Source: Cryphonectria parasitica EP155 (taxonomy: Eukaryota > Ascomycota > Sordariomycetes > Diaporthales > Cryphonectriaceae). From it: 64,000 nt of DNA. The notes under the pieces are model-generated. The model had not been told where the DNA came from and searched no databases. It saw nothing but the letters and a program-made list of their open reading frames with translations. The stretch covers positions 2,878,228 through 2,942,227 of the forward strand of contig NW_024468914.1 in the NCBI RefSeq assembly GCF_011745365.1, read 5' to 3'. Every line of letters starts with the position of its first letter. The first letter of the stretch is position 1. Below are positions 12,333 to 23,292 of this stretch, in pieces. Both the position numbers and the translations under genes were made by a program.

Positions 12333-15112
12333 ATGGCGTCCAACATCCACCTCTTCTCCAGGCTCGTGCCTGCAAACCAGCAGAGGTCCTTCTACGAGGA
12401 GCTCCGCGCTCGAAATGACGACGAAATCGACGTCGAAGATCGTGCTGGCCTCATGCTGGACGAAGAGAACCTGAACCATCACTTTCAAGACGACGAGATC
12501 GATCCCGAGACTCTAGCCATCGAGAGCAGCAGGAATACACTGGCCGCCGACGCCCGCAAGCGCAAGCCCAGCTCTGGACGAGGCCAGAGGGCTCCAGCGT
12601 GGCCGCCACACGATGATGATGATGGAGACAACGACGTACCGGCCTCGTTGCTGGTTGAACATCATGACGCAGAACCTCTGAAAAAACCTGATAAGAGCCG
12701 TAGAAGACCAGCACCCCAAAATCCGACGGTCGTGCCTGGTCCGTCAACTAGGAGAAACCGTGCCCAATGGGAGGCGACCAGGAACCAGCAAAGACTACAT
12801 AATGATGATACACTCGATGGGAGTCTTGCGCGTGGTCGCGGTGAGCCAAGAGCGCTGGTCAACACGTTGATGGGGACAGCTAGGCAGAAGGCCGAGTGGA
12901 GGTGGGCTAATGTCGACAACCTCGACAGCTTCATGCAGGATGTCTATGACTATTACCGTGGAAATGGCTTCTGGTGCATATTGCTCGACCGTATCCTTCA
13001 TCTCGTCGAGATAGGATTCATCGCTGTCTTCCTCACCTTCCTGACCCAGTGTGTCAACTACGCCCAGATTCCCGCCAGCAAGACCATGAAACAGATCCTG
13101 GTGCCCAGGTGCACTGGGGAAATGTCGGGGACATGGAACTTCGCATTGTGGGTCACGGCATTCTACTGGGTCTGGAAGGCATTTCAGATTCCCCTTGACC
13201 TGCGACGCTTGTCCATCATGAGAGACTTCTTCGTGCACCTTCTCGACATACCGGAACACGATATGCAGACCGTGTCTTGGCAGGATGTGGTTGCACGTAT
13301 CATGGAGTTGAGGGACAGCAATCCCAAGACGGCGGACCGCCAGAAACCGGGACAGCGCAAGTGGCTCGGTAGCCAGTCTAAGGAGAGGCTCGATGCCCAT
13401 GATATAGCCAACCGCCTGATGCGGAGGGAAAACTTCCTCATCGCCTTGATCAACAAAGACATCTTGGATCTCTCCATCCCCTTACCTTTTCTGAGTGGTC
13501 GTCAATTCCTCTCCCGCCTTCTCGAGTGGACCTTGAACTTCAGCATTATGGACTTTGTCTTTGATGAGCGCGGCCAGGTTAACCAAGAGTTCCTCAAGGC
13601 GGATCGCCGAGGCCAGCTCAGTCAGAAACTGAAAGCGAGATTCCTCTTCGCCGGAATCATGACACTAATGATTGCACCATTCATGGCGGGCTACCTGTTC
13701 ATTATGCATTTCTTGACTTACTTTCACGTACGTGTTACCCGAGGCTTCCATCCTGTCCGCGGTCATCATCGCCTGGTTGCTGATTTATGCTGTAGGAATA
13801 TCACAAGAATCCATCCTCCCTCGGGACTCGTGCCTACACGCCCCTTGCCGAGTGGAAATTCAGAGAATTCAACGAGCTCCCACACATCTTCTACGAGCGC
13901 GTGAATATGTCCTACCCGTTCGCTAAACGGTACCTCGACCAGTTTCCCAGCGTTGTGACGGAACGCCTGGCAAGGACAGTTGCATTCGTTGCCGGCGCCC
14001 TAGCCACGGTCCTGGCCATCGCCACAATGGTCGATCCCGACCTCTTTTTGGGGTTTGAGATCACTCATGATCGCACCGCGCTCTTCTACCTCACCGCGTT
14101 TGCAGGTGTCTGGGCATTTGCCAGAGGCATGATACCAGAGGACAACACTGTTTTCAACCCTGAATATGTCCTGCGCCAAGTCATCGAGTACACGCACTAC
14201 GAACCAGAACACTGGAAGGGACGGCTTCATAGCTACGAGGTGAAGACGGAGTTCTCGGGGCTTTACAAGAACAAGGTCATCATCTTCATGGAGGAGATTG
14301 TGAGCATCCTGATTGCGCCGTTGATTCTTATCGTCAGCCTGCCGCGATCGAGCGACCAGATTGTCGACTTCTTCAGGGAATTCACCATCCATGTGGATGG
14401 CTTGGGATATGTGTGCTCCTTTGCGGTTTTCGATTTTAAAAAGGTACCCAAACAGCCCAGTACAGGCGGCGACGTGAGAGGTGATTATTATTCAACAAAA
14501 CATGGCAAAATGGCGGCGTCCTTCTACGGGTTCCTCGACAACTACGTGATCAACCCCAAGACGGGCATCCCAGGCCACCTACCACCAAATGCACGACATC
14601 AGTTCCAGCCACCCCCTGCGTTTCCGGGCCTGCAATCACCAACGTTGGGGGCTGACATGACAACATCGCGCATGGGCCACAGCCAAATGGGCAGGCCCAG
14701 GAGTCGTGCCCCTGGTGGCTCGTCACAGGTAGGGAGAACGCCCAATTTTGGTCCAGTGCCGCCGTCCCTCTCACCCATGGCGTCTATCCTGCTCGATCCG
14801 CACCACCAGCCGCAGGTGCAAGCACTCGGAAAGAGTGTGCAACGAATGCGGCACGGCAGGAAGGCGAGCGGTGGACACGGAGAAGGGATCCTTGAGGAGG
14901 CTTTAGAAGATGGGAACGAGAACTTCGAGACAACACAAAATGAAGACGACGACGTGTACGAGAGCGGACATGGGCTGGACCAGTCAGAATGGCAGACAGC
15001 AGCACCAGCGCACGCGCTTGGTCGAGACAACAGTGGAGTGAATGAGGGCGAAGAAGAGGTAGGCGTGCTGGGGCTGATGTATCAGTTCCAACGAGAGATG
15101 AAGCATCGCTGA
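12333..15112 (+). CDS. atg9: autophagy lipid scramblase Atg9
   Basis: Two exons, 12333-13727 and 13796-15112, phase 0, about 903 residues; intron GTACGT...TGTAG. Atg9 is the multispanning protein of the vesicles that seed the phagophore. It scrambles lipids and partners Atg2. The N-terminus is a disordered acidic region. The conserved core starts at NVDNLDSFMQDVYDYY and has hydrophobic segments near residues 209-236, 267-287, 438-465, 522-545, 555-575 and 625-648. Family signatures include GNGFWCILL, FNELPHIFYERVN, EYTHYEPEHWKG and FSGLYKNKVIIFMEEI. The C-terminal tail is a long Pro/Gly-rich then acidic disordered region. The start is the ATG of MASNIHLFSRLVP; an upstream in-frame GTG is less likely. 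It is head-to-head with COG6. Confidence 0.95.
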
Positions 15113-17370
15113 AGGAGCCAACGGGACGCCTATTTCTCCCTCTTCCGTTTTGGTGGATATTCATAGATATTCGGGGTTATGAGGGTAAGGCCACTGCGTT
15201 GATGATATTTTGCACAACAAGACGCACCAGCATCAAGCCCGTTGATGGCGCATCGAGAGGATCACATTGTCAGGATGGGTTTGGAGTTTGGGCAGGCCTC
15301 ATAGCAAAGGAGGTTTTAATTGATTTTTTTTATTTTAAATCTCTCCTTTCAATCAGGCAAATGTGCTGCCAATAGAACCGAGTTCACAACACTACCTGAC
15401 GATACTGGAGAAGCATCAGTGATAATAAGCTGGCAGGATCTGGCAGGATGCAACTCGGAGACATCGGCTGTCGTTTCAAGGCGTGTGCAGGAGGGCTATC
15501 TAAAGTGCGATGGCATTTTCGACATGGCCGCTCGGAGGGGCGCTGTCTGCCGAGGGTTCTCCGAGACGGCGCTCGGACACGGCTCCAGCATCCCGACGGA
15601 GGAGAGACAGGCCACGTCCGCGCCCCAGCCGTCTCTGTAATGGTTCATTCGTATTTCCGAATCGCGATATGCTTGGGGGCTAGAAAGGATGCCTACAAAG
15701 TTCGGACTTGCACATTCCCCGTTCTCGCTGACCTCGATTTTACAAAAGGCGGCTTTCAACTCGGGGTATTCAGTGGTTGGAGGGCAGGGTGAGAAAGGGG
15801 GAGCGCAAGAAGCACTGCAGTGAGGCAAAGACCGACGGCTGAGCCGAATAGAGGTGCTGCAGTACCACCGGGGGCGGTTTGCTGACGGGTCACCTGCGGG
15901 ACAGTAAATTTTTATCTGATCCGATCAAAGGAGGAGGAGGGGGGGGGGGCTAAGAAGAAAAAGAAGAAGACCAAGAAAATTAGAAAAAGAGGGCCACGGT
16001 CACACTCTGTAGTGCTGGCACATGCACCATGCACCATGCACCCCATAAAACGGGTCCCGGAACCCCGGATGTAGTTCTCGATAGCCTGCGATAGGCAGCT
16101 TGGGCTTTTGGAATGTTTGCACCTTGAGCCCCATCCTCTTAGAATTTTAAGCTCGGCGCCGAGAGCGAATTTCCCGTCTCCCCTTTCTATTTTTCATCTT
16201 TTATTTTATTTTTTTATACTTGTCCCTGTATCTGGCCGCCTTTTGTTCAACAAGACAGCTAAAGTGACGCACTGGGTGAACTGGGTGGTTGAGGTGAAGG
16301 TACAAACATAGTACATTGCACTCAAATATATTCGATACGTTGAGCACGACTACCTCACTAGTGTTTGCCCGTTGGAAGCACCGTTTAATGTTCGAGAAGC
16401 CATGTACAGTGGGCCTCTACAAGGGCGACTTGTTGACGGGCCGAGGTTCCCAGCCCAGTGGACCTGGAAGGCGTTCATCCTACAGTTCTGCATCGTACGT
16501 GCGATAGTGCTTTGCTGCTACCTATGTTTGGTAGATACAGTGAGCAGTGATTTGATTTTTTTCTCTCCTCTTTGGGGCATGCTAGGTGACAGAGCAAAGT
16601 CATATACAGTAATGGCCTGGATACTTTCTCCTCTCTCTTTTTCTTTCTTAGCGCAGGCTACCTGCAGGGCATGGGTGGGTACTTAGGCATAGTGAGTCTG
16701 CAGGTGAGGGCAAGATCCAAGGCCAAGCAGGCCAGGACGGGCCAAGCCATCTCCAACAAAAGCTCCCCAAAACGGGGGGAAGCTCTGATGGGGGGGGGGG
16801 GGGGCCGCACCGCCGTAGGACGGACCCAGACCCTCGCCGCTGGTCTCTTCTCGGATTTTTATTCCAGTCCACGGTCCCGCGACATCCAACACGCCTGCAC
16901 CTGCTGTGCACCCACGCAGTCACAAACGCCTCAAGAGCCCTTTTTAGTTCACAACCCTCACTGCCAACTTCTCAATTGCCTCTTCTGAGATCTTTTCTAC
17001 AGTAGCAGGCCTCTTCCTTCACTCATCAGCTACCTTTGCATGCGGACACTCGCACAACCCCCTCCCCACTCCACACGGCTGTTACTTTCTGAGGTGTACA
17101 GCGACCTTCCCGCGGCCACCTATTTTCTCTCGTCGACGTTTGGAATCCATTGCGTCACCATCAATCGACCAACCTCGACTGGACGACAGAGCTTCAATTA
17201 CCACTGTTGCCTTCACCAGACGCGACCTGTGCTGCGGGCCTCACCCACCCCGTCCCTACTACCCTCGCATATCGCCAGCCTGCGCCTACGAAAGGCCCCC
17301 CGACCCCGTCACTATCGCCAACCTGGATTTCCAGAAGTCTCTCGGCGACGCATCTGCCGCTGTGGCCCAG
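15113..17370. other. intergenic stretch ATG9 to MRS3/4 carrier
   Basis: It holds the ATG9 3' flank, a heptamer repeat (CATGCAC, 16021-16041), a GTAC-word group (16296-16316), a 15-base G run (16790-16804), and a C/T-rich leader before the carrier gene. An upstream ATG at 17040 opens a 116-codon frame that overlaps the carrier start in another frame. No recognisable gene between 15.1 and 17.0 kb. Confidence 0.55.
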
Positions 17371-18029
17371 ATGGCCCAGCCCAATGCTGAGCCCGCAGAG
17401 GACTACGAGTGAGTCAACGGCCTCGTTTTCCCCCAAGTGTGGAAGAGAGGTAGAGAAGCCAGCGTGGCTGCGATTCTCTCCAGCAGCACAACTGCGAAGA
17501 TCTGTAACTGACTCTCTTGCCCTTCAATGTAGCTATGAAGCCCTCCCGCCCAACTTCTCTCTGCTGCAGAACATGGCAGCCGGCGCCTTCGCAGGCATAG
17601 CCGTCAGTGCTCACGTCCTCCTGCCCGGCTCGGACCTCCCGCCGCGCTCGACGTAACCCGAGATGCTGACATTTTGAGGCACAGGAACATACCGTCATGT
17701 ATCCCATCGATGCTATCAAGGTGCGTCCTCTCCCGCGAGGGCGTCCCCTCACCCGTTTGCCTTTTCTTGCTATACCTCGGTCTCTGACGCCCAGCCTCCA
17801 CACAGACACGAATGCAGGTCCTGAACCCATCTCCCTCCGCTGTCTACAATGGTGTGATTCAGGGAACATACCGAATGGCGACCGGCGAGGGCGTTATGAG
17901 CCTATGGCGGGGCATGTCTAGCGTCGTTGTCGGCGCAGGCCCCGCGCACGCTGTCTATTTCGCTACCTACGAGGCCGTCAAGCACCTCATGGGTGGGAAT
18001 AAGGCCGGCGTGCATCATCCCCTAGCTGC

Positions 18030-18061
<32 letters not shown>

Positions 18062-18868
18062 ACTGCCCCCATCATGACGCCGTCCAGCGTGTAGCGTGGA
18101 CAGAGTAGCTAATGAGGAAACAGCGACCAGCGGAGCCTGCGCAACCATCGCCAGCGATGCGCTCATGAATCCCTTTGATGGTGTGTGACCCCATCATACC
18201 GCGCAACCACCTGCGCCCTTGTGGCATCTGGCCATGGTTGACCCCGCTGACGCACACCCCGACAGTCATCAAGCAGAGAATGCAGATTCAGAACTCCACC
18301 AAGATGTACCGATCCATGACCGACTGCGCAAAATACGTCTACAAGACTGAGGGTCTGGGCGCATTCTACGTCTCCTACCCGACCACGCTTTCCATGACCG
18401 TCCCCTTCACCGCGCTCCAGTTTCTTGCCTACGAGTCGATATCGACAACCATGAACCCTTCCAAAAAGTACGATCCTTTCACCCACTGCGTCGCTGGCGC
18501 TGTGGCTGGTGGTTTTGCGGCTGGCCTGACCACACCCATGGATGTGATCAAGACCATGTTGCAGACAAGGGGTACCGCATCGGATGCGGAGCTCAGGACA
18601 GTGAACGGCTTCGTGGCTGGCTGCAGGTTGTTGTATCGAAGAGAGGGTTTCAAGGGATTCTTTAAAGGAATCCGGCCCAGAGTGGTCACCACAATGCCCA
18701 GCACAGCCATCTGCTGGTCGGCATATGAGTTTTCCAAGTGCGTAGTTGTCTTTTTCCCTCACTACGACCCTCCCCCGTGGTCCGAACGCCTTGAACACCG
18801 AGCATAACCGTTGCTGACTGCTCTTACTTTCCAGGGCGTACTTTATCCGCCAGAATGACACGGCCTGA
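17371..18868 (+). CDS. mrs4: MRS3/MRS4-type mitochondrial iron carrier (mitoferrin)
   Basis: Seven exons: 17371-17408, 17533-17602, 17685-17720, 17806-18031, 18124-18180, 18266-18737 and 18835-18868, about 310 residues, with all phases consistent. It has three mitochondrial-carrier repeats with PIDAIK, PFDVIK and PMDVIK signatures and the six expected membrane helices. EHTVMYPIDAIKTRMQ and MNPFDVIKQRMQIQNS are typical of the Mrs3/Mrs4/mitoferrin branch, which imports Fe(II) into the mitochondrial matrix for heme and Fe-S synthesis. The ATG at 17371 (MAQPNAEPAEDYDYEALPPN) gives the usual length. The same frame stays open for about 110 codons upstream but has no ATG. The fourth intron begins inside a (GA)14 tract. 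It converges on the DNAJC3-type gene. Confidence 0.9.
18034..18061. repeat. (GA)14 microsatellite in a carrier intron
   Basis: Fourteen GA units directly follow the GT of the splice donor at 18032-18033, so the donor consensus is partly built from the repeat. Confidence 0.9.
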
Positions 18869-19693
18869 GGGATAACGCCAGTCACGATCGGAGCTCTTGC
18901 ACCAAAAAAAATGCCTGGGGTACACCAAATTCCCTTCCCCACCCCCAGGCGGCTCGGTGCCGCCTTTGTGTAGTCCTCCTCCTCCCAGCACCCGCCATCA
19001 GCTGCAGGTCACAATCTGATGCTTTGTCATCGCTTGAATTTGCGAGGAGCCCGCCCATATGATTACGCCGCTTGGAGGAGCTACCAGTTTTCTCTCTCTT
19101 CCCTCCCCAGAGAGAGCAGCGTGTGGAAATAGCTGAAGAGGCTGTCGCGGGGGAACACCTCGCGAGGCGCAGATCTTTAATCTGCTCACATAGAGCAAGG
19201 CCACTCGGCCGATGTACATAAAAATAAAGATAAAAAAACCCATTGAATTACGGAGTGTACGGTCGGACGGGATATACGGAAAATAGAGAAAAGAAGCGCA
19301 AGGTATTCCCTCCCGGGTTTCCTCCCAAATATGGACTTGATCACCACTGCGAGTGACTGCATGAACTTCTGAGGAGGAAGCCATGTTGAGATTTGCCTTA
19401 GGGAACACGTGACAGACAAGATGACTTGTGTGGTAAGATTTGAAGTGTTATTTTGGAGTTTGGGTAGGTAATCCATTAATGCTTACCAACTACCTCTTTC
19501 CTCTTGTCTCTCTGGCTATCACAAAACGCCTACCTCTCTTTGCATGCGCATGTCCATTTCTCGCGTCTTTGCAGCACCTGAAACTCCGTCCGATTCCACC
19601 AGACACCACTCATAAAAGGCAACAAGAAGAAAACGCCTTGCAATGCGCCAACACGAATGAATCAACCTGAAAAGAAGAGAAGACAAAAAACAT
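18869..19693. other. convergent 3'-3' spacer
   Basis: It lies between the stops of the carrier and the DNAJC3-type gene. No coding frame of note, and no GTAC-word cluster, unlike the promoter spacers. Confidence 0.6.
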
Positions 19694-21363
19694 TTAGCCG
19701 AACGGCGACCCGCCACCACCAAACTTGAACTGGAACTGCTGGCCGCCCTGCTGGAACATGAAGGGCATCCCGCCGCCGAAGGGGTTGCCACCTTGCGCGT
19801 ACGGGTGCTGGCGCTCCTGAGAGTTGGGGTCATCGCCGCGGTCGAACCTCGCGCGCAGCTCTGGGTCGCTCAGGACCTCGTAGGCCTCGTTAATCTGGGC
19901 CATCTTTTTCTCGGCCTCCTCCTTGGTGACGTGGTTCTTGTGGGCCTTGTCCGGGTGGTATTGGACCGTCAGCTTGCGGTAGGCGGACTTGATTTGCCTC
20001 TCGTCGGCGTCGCGGGCCACACCCAGGACTTTGTAGTAGTCCTTGTTCTTGGACCGGCGCAGCTCGGTCTGGGCCTCGCGGAGGAGTTTATCCACGACGG
20101 CCTGCTTCTTGTCGGGCCGGACCTCGCCTGCCTTCTCGAGTGTGCGAACCGCGGCCTCGTATTCCTCGGACTCCTGTTGCTCTCTGGCGCGATGGAGGAG
20201 CCCGTAGAAAGAACTCTCGTCCATCGCAAGGGATTCAGTACAGTACTCCTTTGCCTTCTTGTTATTCGCCTGCACACAAGCTGTCAGTCTCTCTCTCTCT
20301 CTCTTCCTGTCCCTTATGTCTCGCATAATTCCCAAGTTGACACACTATTTCTACATTTGTTTTCACTCACCTCGTAGTAGCCTTGACATGCCAACCCCAC
20401 CAGCCTCGTGATGAGATGTGAGGGCGCGTGCTCAGGAATAAATCCATCCTGCCGCAGGCGAGCGATCTGCTCTGTGACCTCCTTGATGAGACCCAGATCC
20501 TCGCCCGATGGCGTCAGCAACCTCGTAGCGGTCACAGGCTGCTCCCTCTCGAGGGCTTTTTCGACCTTGGCCAGCGTCTTGTTGACGGCTTTCTCTTCCT
20601 TTAGTAGGTTCCTGCAGACCTTGGAGTCTGGGTCGGAGTGCAGGCATTTCCTGACCTGCGCCATGCCCTGCTCGAGGTCGTCCATCGCGTAGAAATTGGT
20701 GGCGGAGATCTTGATGTGCGGGCTGGTGTCGCCGGGCCGTAGATTGAGGACATGGTGTAGGTCGCCGATTCCTCCCGCGATCTCGCCCTTGGCGAAGCGA
20801 CACCTCGATCGCAGCTCTCGCAGCGAGACGGCGCGGCTCGCAACCTTGATGGCCACACTCGCCTGGTCGATGCACTCGTCCCAATTGTTTCCCTCCGCGG
20901 CCGCCTCGGCCAGCTTCGCGGCGCCCTGGGCCTCGAGCAGTTCCTCCAGTTCGGACGATGAGGTGCCGCCTGCATTGGCCTGGAGGTACTGCTCCTTGGC
21001 GCCAGCCCAGTCGGCGTTTCGCGCCTTCAGCTTGCCCAGTTGCAGGTGGGCACCCTCAAAGCCGGGCCGCAGCTCGAGGCAGCGTTGGAAGTCGCTGGCG
21101 GCCTGAGAGAGGCGCCCGAGTGAGAGATAGGTGGTGGCGCGTTTGAAATAGGTCAGGTAGTCGTCAGGGTCACGGGCGATGGCGGCATCATAGTAGACCA
21201 GGGCGTCGGGGACGGCACCCTGGGAGAGGTAGTGCTGGGCCTGGTTGAGGAGGGCCTGGATGGGGGTGTCGGAGGGGATGTCGGAGGCGGAGAGGGCGGC
21301 CGCGGTGGAGGAGAGGGAGAGGATGCTGGCGGCTAGCGCCAGCCTCGAGAGTCGGCAAAGCAT
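19694..21363 (-). CDS. DNAJC3/P58IPK-type TPR-J co-chaperone
   Basis: Two exons on the minus strand, 21363-20371 and 20269-19694, phase 0, about 522 residues. The N-terminus is a signal peptide ([19 protein letters not shown]). Residues about 30-400 are TPR repeats ([33 protein letters not shown]). A J domain follows at about 408-475 with HPD at 436-438, and the tail is Gly/Phe-rich. This order matches ER-lumenal DNAJC3/P58IPK, which hands misfolded clients to Hsp70 (BiP/Kar2). No HDEL-type retention signal is visible at the C-terminus, which ends GGGGSPFG. The intron contains a (GA)n run in the sense strand. It is divergent from HAUS1. Confidence 0.9.
20288..20304. repeat. (TC)n microsatellite in the DNAJC3-type intron
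   Basis: A run of about eight TC units on the + strand, GA on the sense strand of the gene, lies wholly within the intron. Confidence 0.8.
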
Positions 21364-22187
21364 TGTTGTCTGTGATGCGACAAGTGGGAGGGAAGGGCAG
21401 ATGAGTTTTGGAGTTGCGGTTCTTGAAGCGAATTGGACCGCAGCCCAGGGTGTCGAGAGACGCCGGGAGGGTTATAGCACAAGGAGTGACTTGGAACTTA
21501 AAGATGCTGGTGTCTAACTGAAGAGGAATGAAGGTAAAAAGGCCACAGTCGAGTGGAATGACCAGACGTTTGTGCTGGAAGAGACAGAAAATTGGCCTCG
21601 AGCTGAGGGAGGCAAGGTGGTGCGGTTGGCCGTGTTTGGCAAGAAGGAAATGGATAGTTGGCCTCTTTGAAAGACCTCGGCGATGGAATGGTATGGCGCT
21701 GTCGGAATTCGTCGATAAAGTACAGGGCCATGTACTGCTAAGAGTATAGTACATACTATGGTAGTACATAGAAAGAAATCTATTGATTAGGCCCGAGCCA
21801 TGCTTTATTGTCCCACCTTGACCCTCCGCGATATCGAGGTACACGCCGTCATAGCAGAAACCCACCTAAAGTTCTGGTCACCCGCGATCTCATGGGCTTT
21901 GGGCTGTACTTCACCCCTGTATCCTAGTCGGTGCCCGTGTGTACTATAGTATTAGAACACTGTACCGCTGCCGGCCCTGTCCTCCACCAATCAACCCACC
22001 CTGCTCTACCTTTCTCTTTCTCCAGCACGTTAGCACGTGAACCCCCTTGCGCTGACCTTTTCCCGTGACGACGTGCCAGAACCGCGTCGAGGCGGGTGGA
22101 CTTTGTCTCTAGGGAGGGACCATAAGAAACACATACAATCTCGCGACAAGCCCCTCTTCCCCCGTTTTCTTGGAATGCGATCTTGAG
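21364..22187. promoter_or_regulatory. divergent promoter region DNAJC3-type / HAUS1
   Basis: This spacer lies between divergent starts. It contains a dense GTAC-word group at 21721-21770 (TGTACTGC, AGTACATACTATGGTAGTACATAG) and a shorter one at 21929-21955. No supportable gene. Confidence 0.6.
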
Positions 22188-23114
22188 ATGATGGCTCACC
22201 TCCCGCCTGATGCCGCCATCTTCTCACCCTCCGTTGCCCGCCTGGCCGCCTCAACGGCCAAGGACTGGAGCTATGTCGACAGCTGGTTAGCCTCCAAATA
22301 TAATGGCCGCCAGCCACCGTCCTTCGAAAGAAACCCCGACACTCTCAAGGCACTCTTAGCCCTCGCTAGCCTGAACGAGGCGGCGGATGAGAACCGCGAC
22401 CTCCTCGCCCGCGCTGAGACCGACGCTTTGCAGGGGATCAGGGCTCTCGACGAGGGCATGGAGGATGGCGGCGATAGCTCGATCAATGTCTCTGCGTTTA
22501 GAGAGCAGATCCTGGGCGCCCTGGAGGAGAGTCTTACCAGGGAGGGCAGGACTTCGCTCGTTGCGATGGCAACCTCCGCCGTGCACCTGGGCATCGCTCT
22601 CCCAGAGCCTGCACAGCTCGGACAGGCGATGCTGGACCTGCAGGTCCGGAACTTCAGTCTCGAGCAGGCCACGGCGCGGGTTGGGGTTCTGCAGCGCTAC
22701 ACCGATCTTGAGCTTGCAAGGCTCGACAGGCTGCTCGGGGAGGTGAACGGTGATGGGTATCGGCCCCCAGTCGATCTTCCCAGGCAGAATCTCGACATGC
22801 AGCGTAAGACCAAGGCCATGGCAAAGCAGTTGCTCGAGATGAGGGACAAGGTCTCGTCTCTGGCAAGGGCGGTCGGCGTGCCAAACCCGACAATCCAACA
22901 GCTACGCCAGGAGGAGGAGAGGTATCTAGAGCTCCTTCAGGTAAAGAGAAGCCTGGACCAGCAGGTCAACGAGTTCGAGGGTCTTCCCCCGGATACGGAG
23001 CAGGCACGCCAACAGCTCGACATGCTGCGTAGAGAGCTGCGTAGCATCACCGACCGCCGTGACGCCGTCTTTGAGAACCTTGTCGAACGCGAGACACCTC
23101 GAAAGGGAAGATGA
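22188..23114 (+). CDS. HAUS augmin-like complex subunit 1
   Basis: A single exon of 308 codons from the first ATG (MMAHLPP; the second ATG is three bases on). The N-terminus SVARLAASTAKDWSYVDSWL and the NPDTLKALLALASLNEAADE segment fit HAUS1 of filamentous fungi. The rest is predicted coiled coil. Augmin binds gamma-tubulin machinery to existing microtubules for branching nucleation. It was lost in budding yeast but is kept in many filamentous ascomycetes. No catalytic motifs are expected. It converges on VAC14 with 178 bp between stops. Confidence 0.75.
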   Translation: MMAHLPPDAAIFSPSVARLAASTAKDWSYVDSWLASKYNGRQPPSFERNPDTLKALLALASLNEAADENRDLLARAETDALQGIRALDEGMEDGGDSSINVSAFREQILGALEESLTREGRTSLVAMATSAVHLGIALPEPAQLGQAMLDLQVRNFSLEQATARVGVLQRYTDLELARLDRLLGEVNGDGYRPPVDLPRQNLDMQRKTKAMAKQLLEMRDKVSSLARAVGVPNPTIQQLRQEEERYLELLQVKRSLDQQVNEFEGLPPDTEQARQQLDMLRRELRSITDRRDAVFENLVERETPRKGR

Positions 23115-23292
23115 CACTTTGCGAAAGGCAAGGCAAGGCATGATATGTATAGTCTGTCTAGCATCTGATGAATTCCTGCCCCTGGACCAACATTTCCTCG
23201 CGACTGGGTATTATGGTACGCTATGATCTTTCCCACAATAAAAGAAGAAAAAGAGACGAGAGAAAAAAGACCAAGGGACACAAGTTCTATCA

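Noticed and set aside
18163..18942. 259-codon minus-strand frame
   Set aside because: It is antisense to exons of the mitochondrial carrier, whose signatures are clear on the plus strand.
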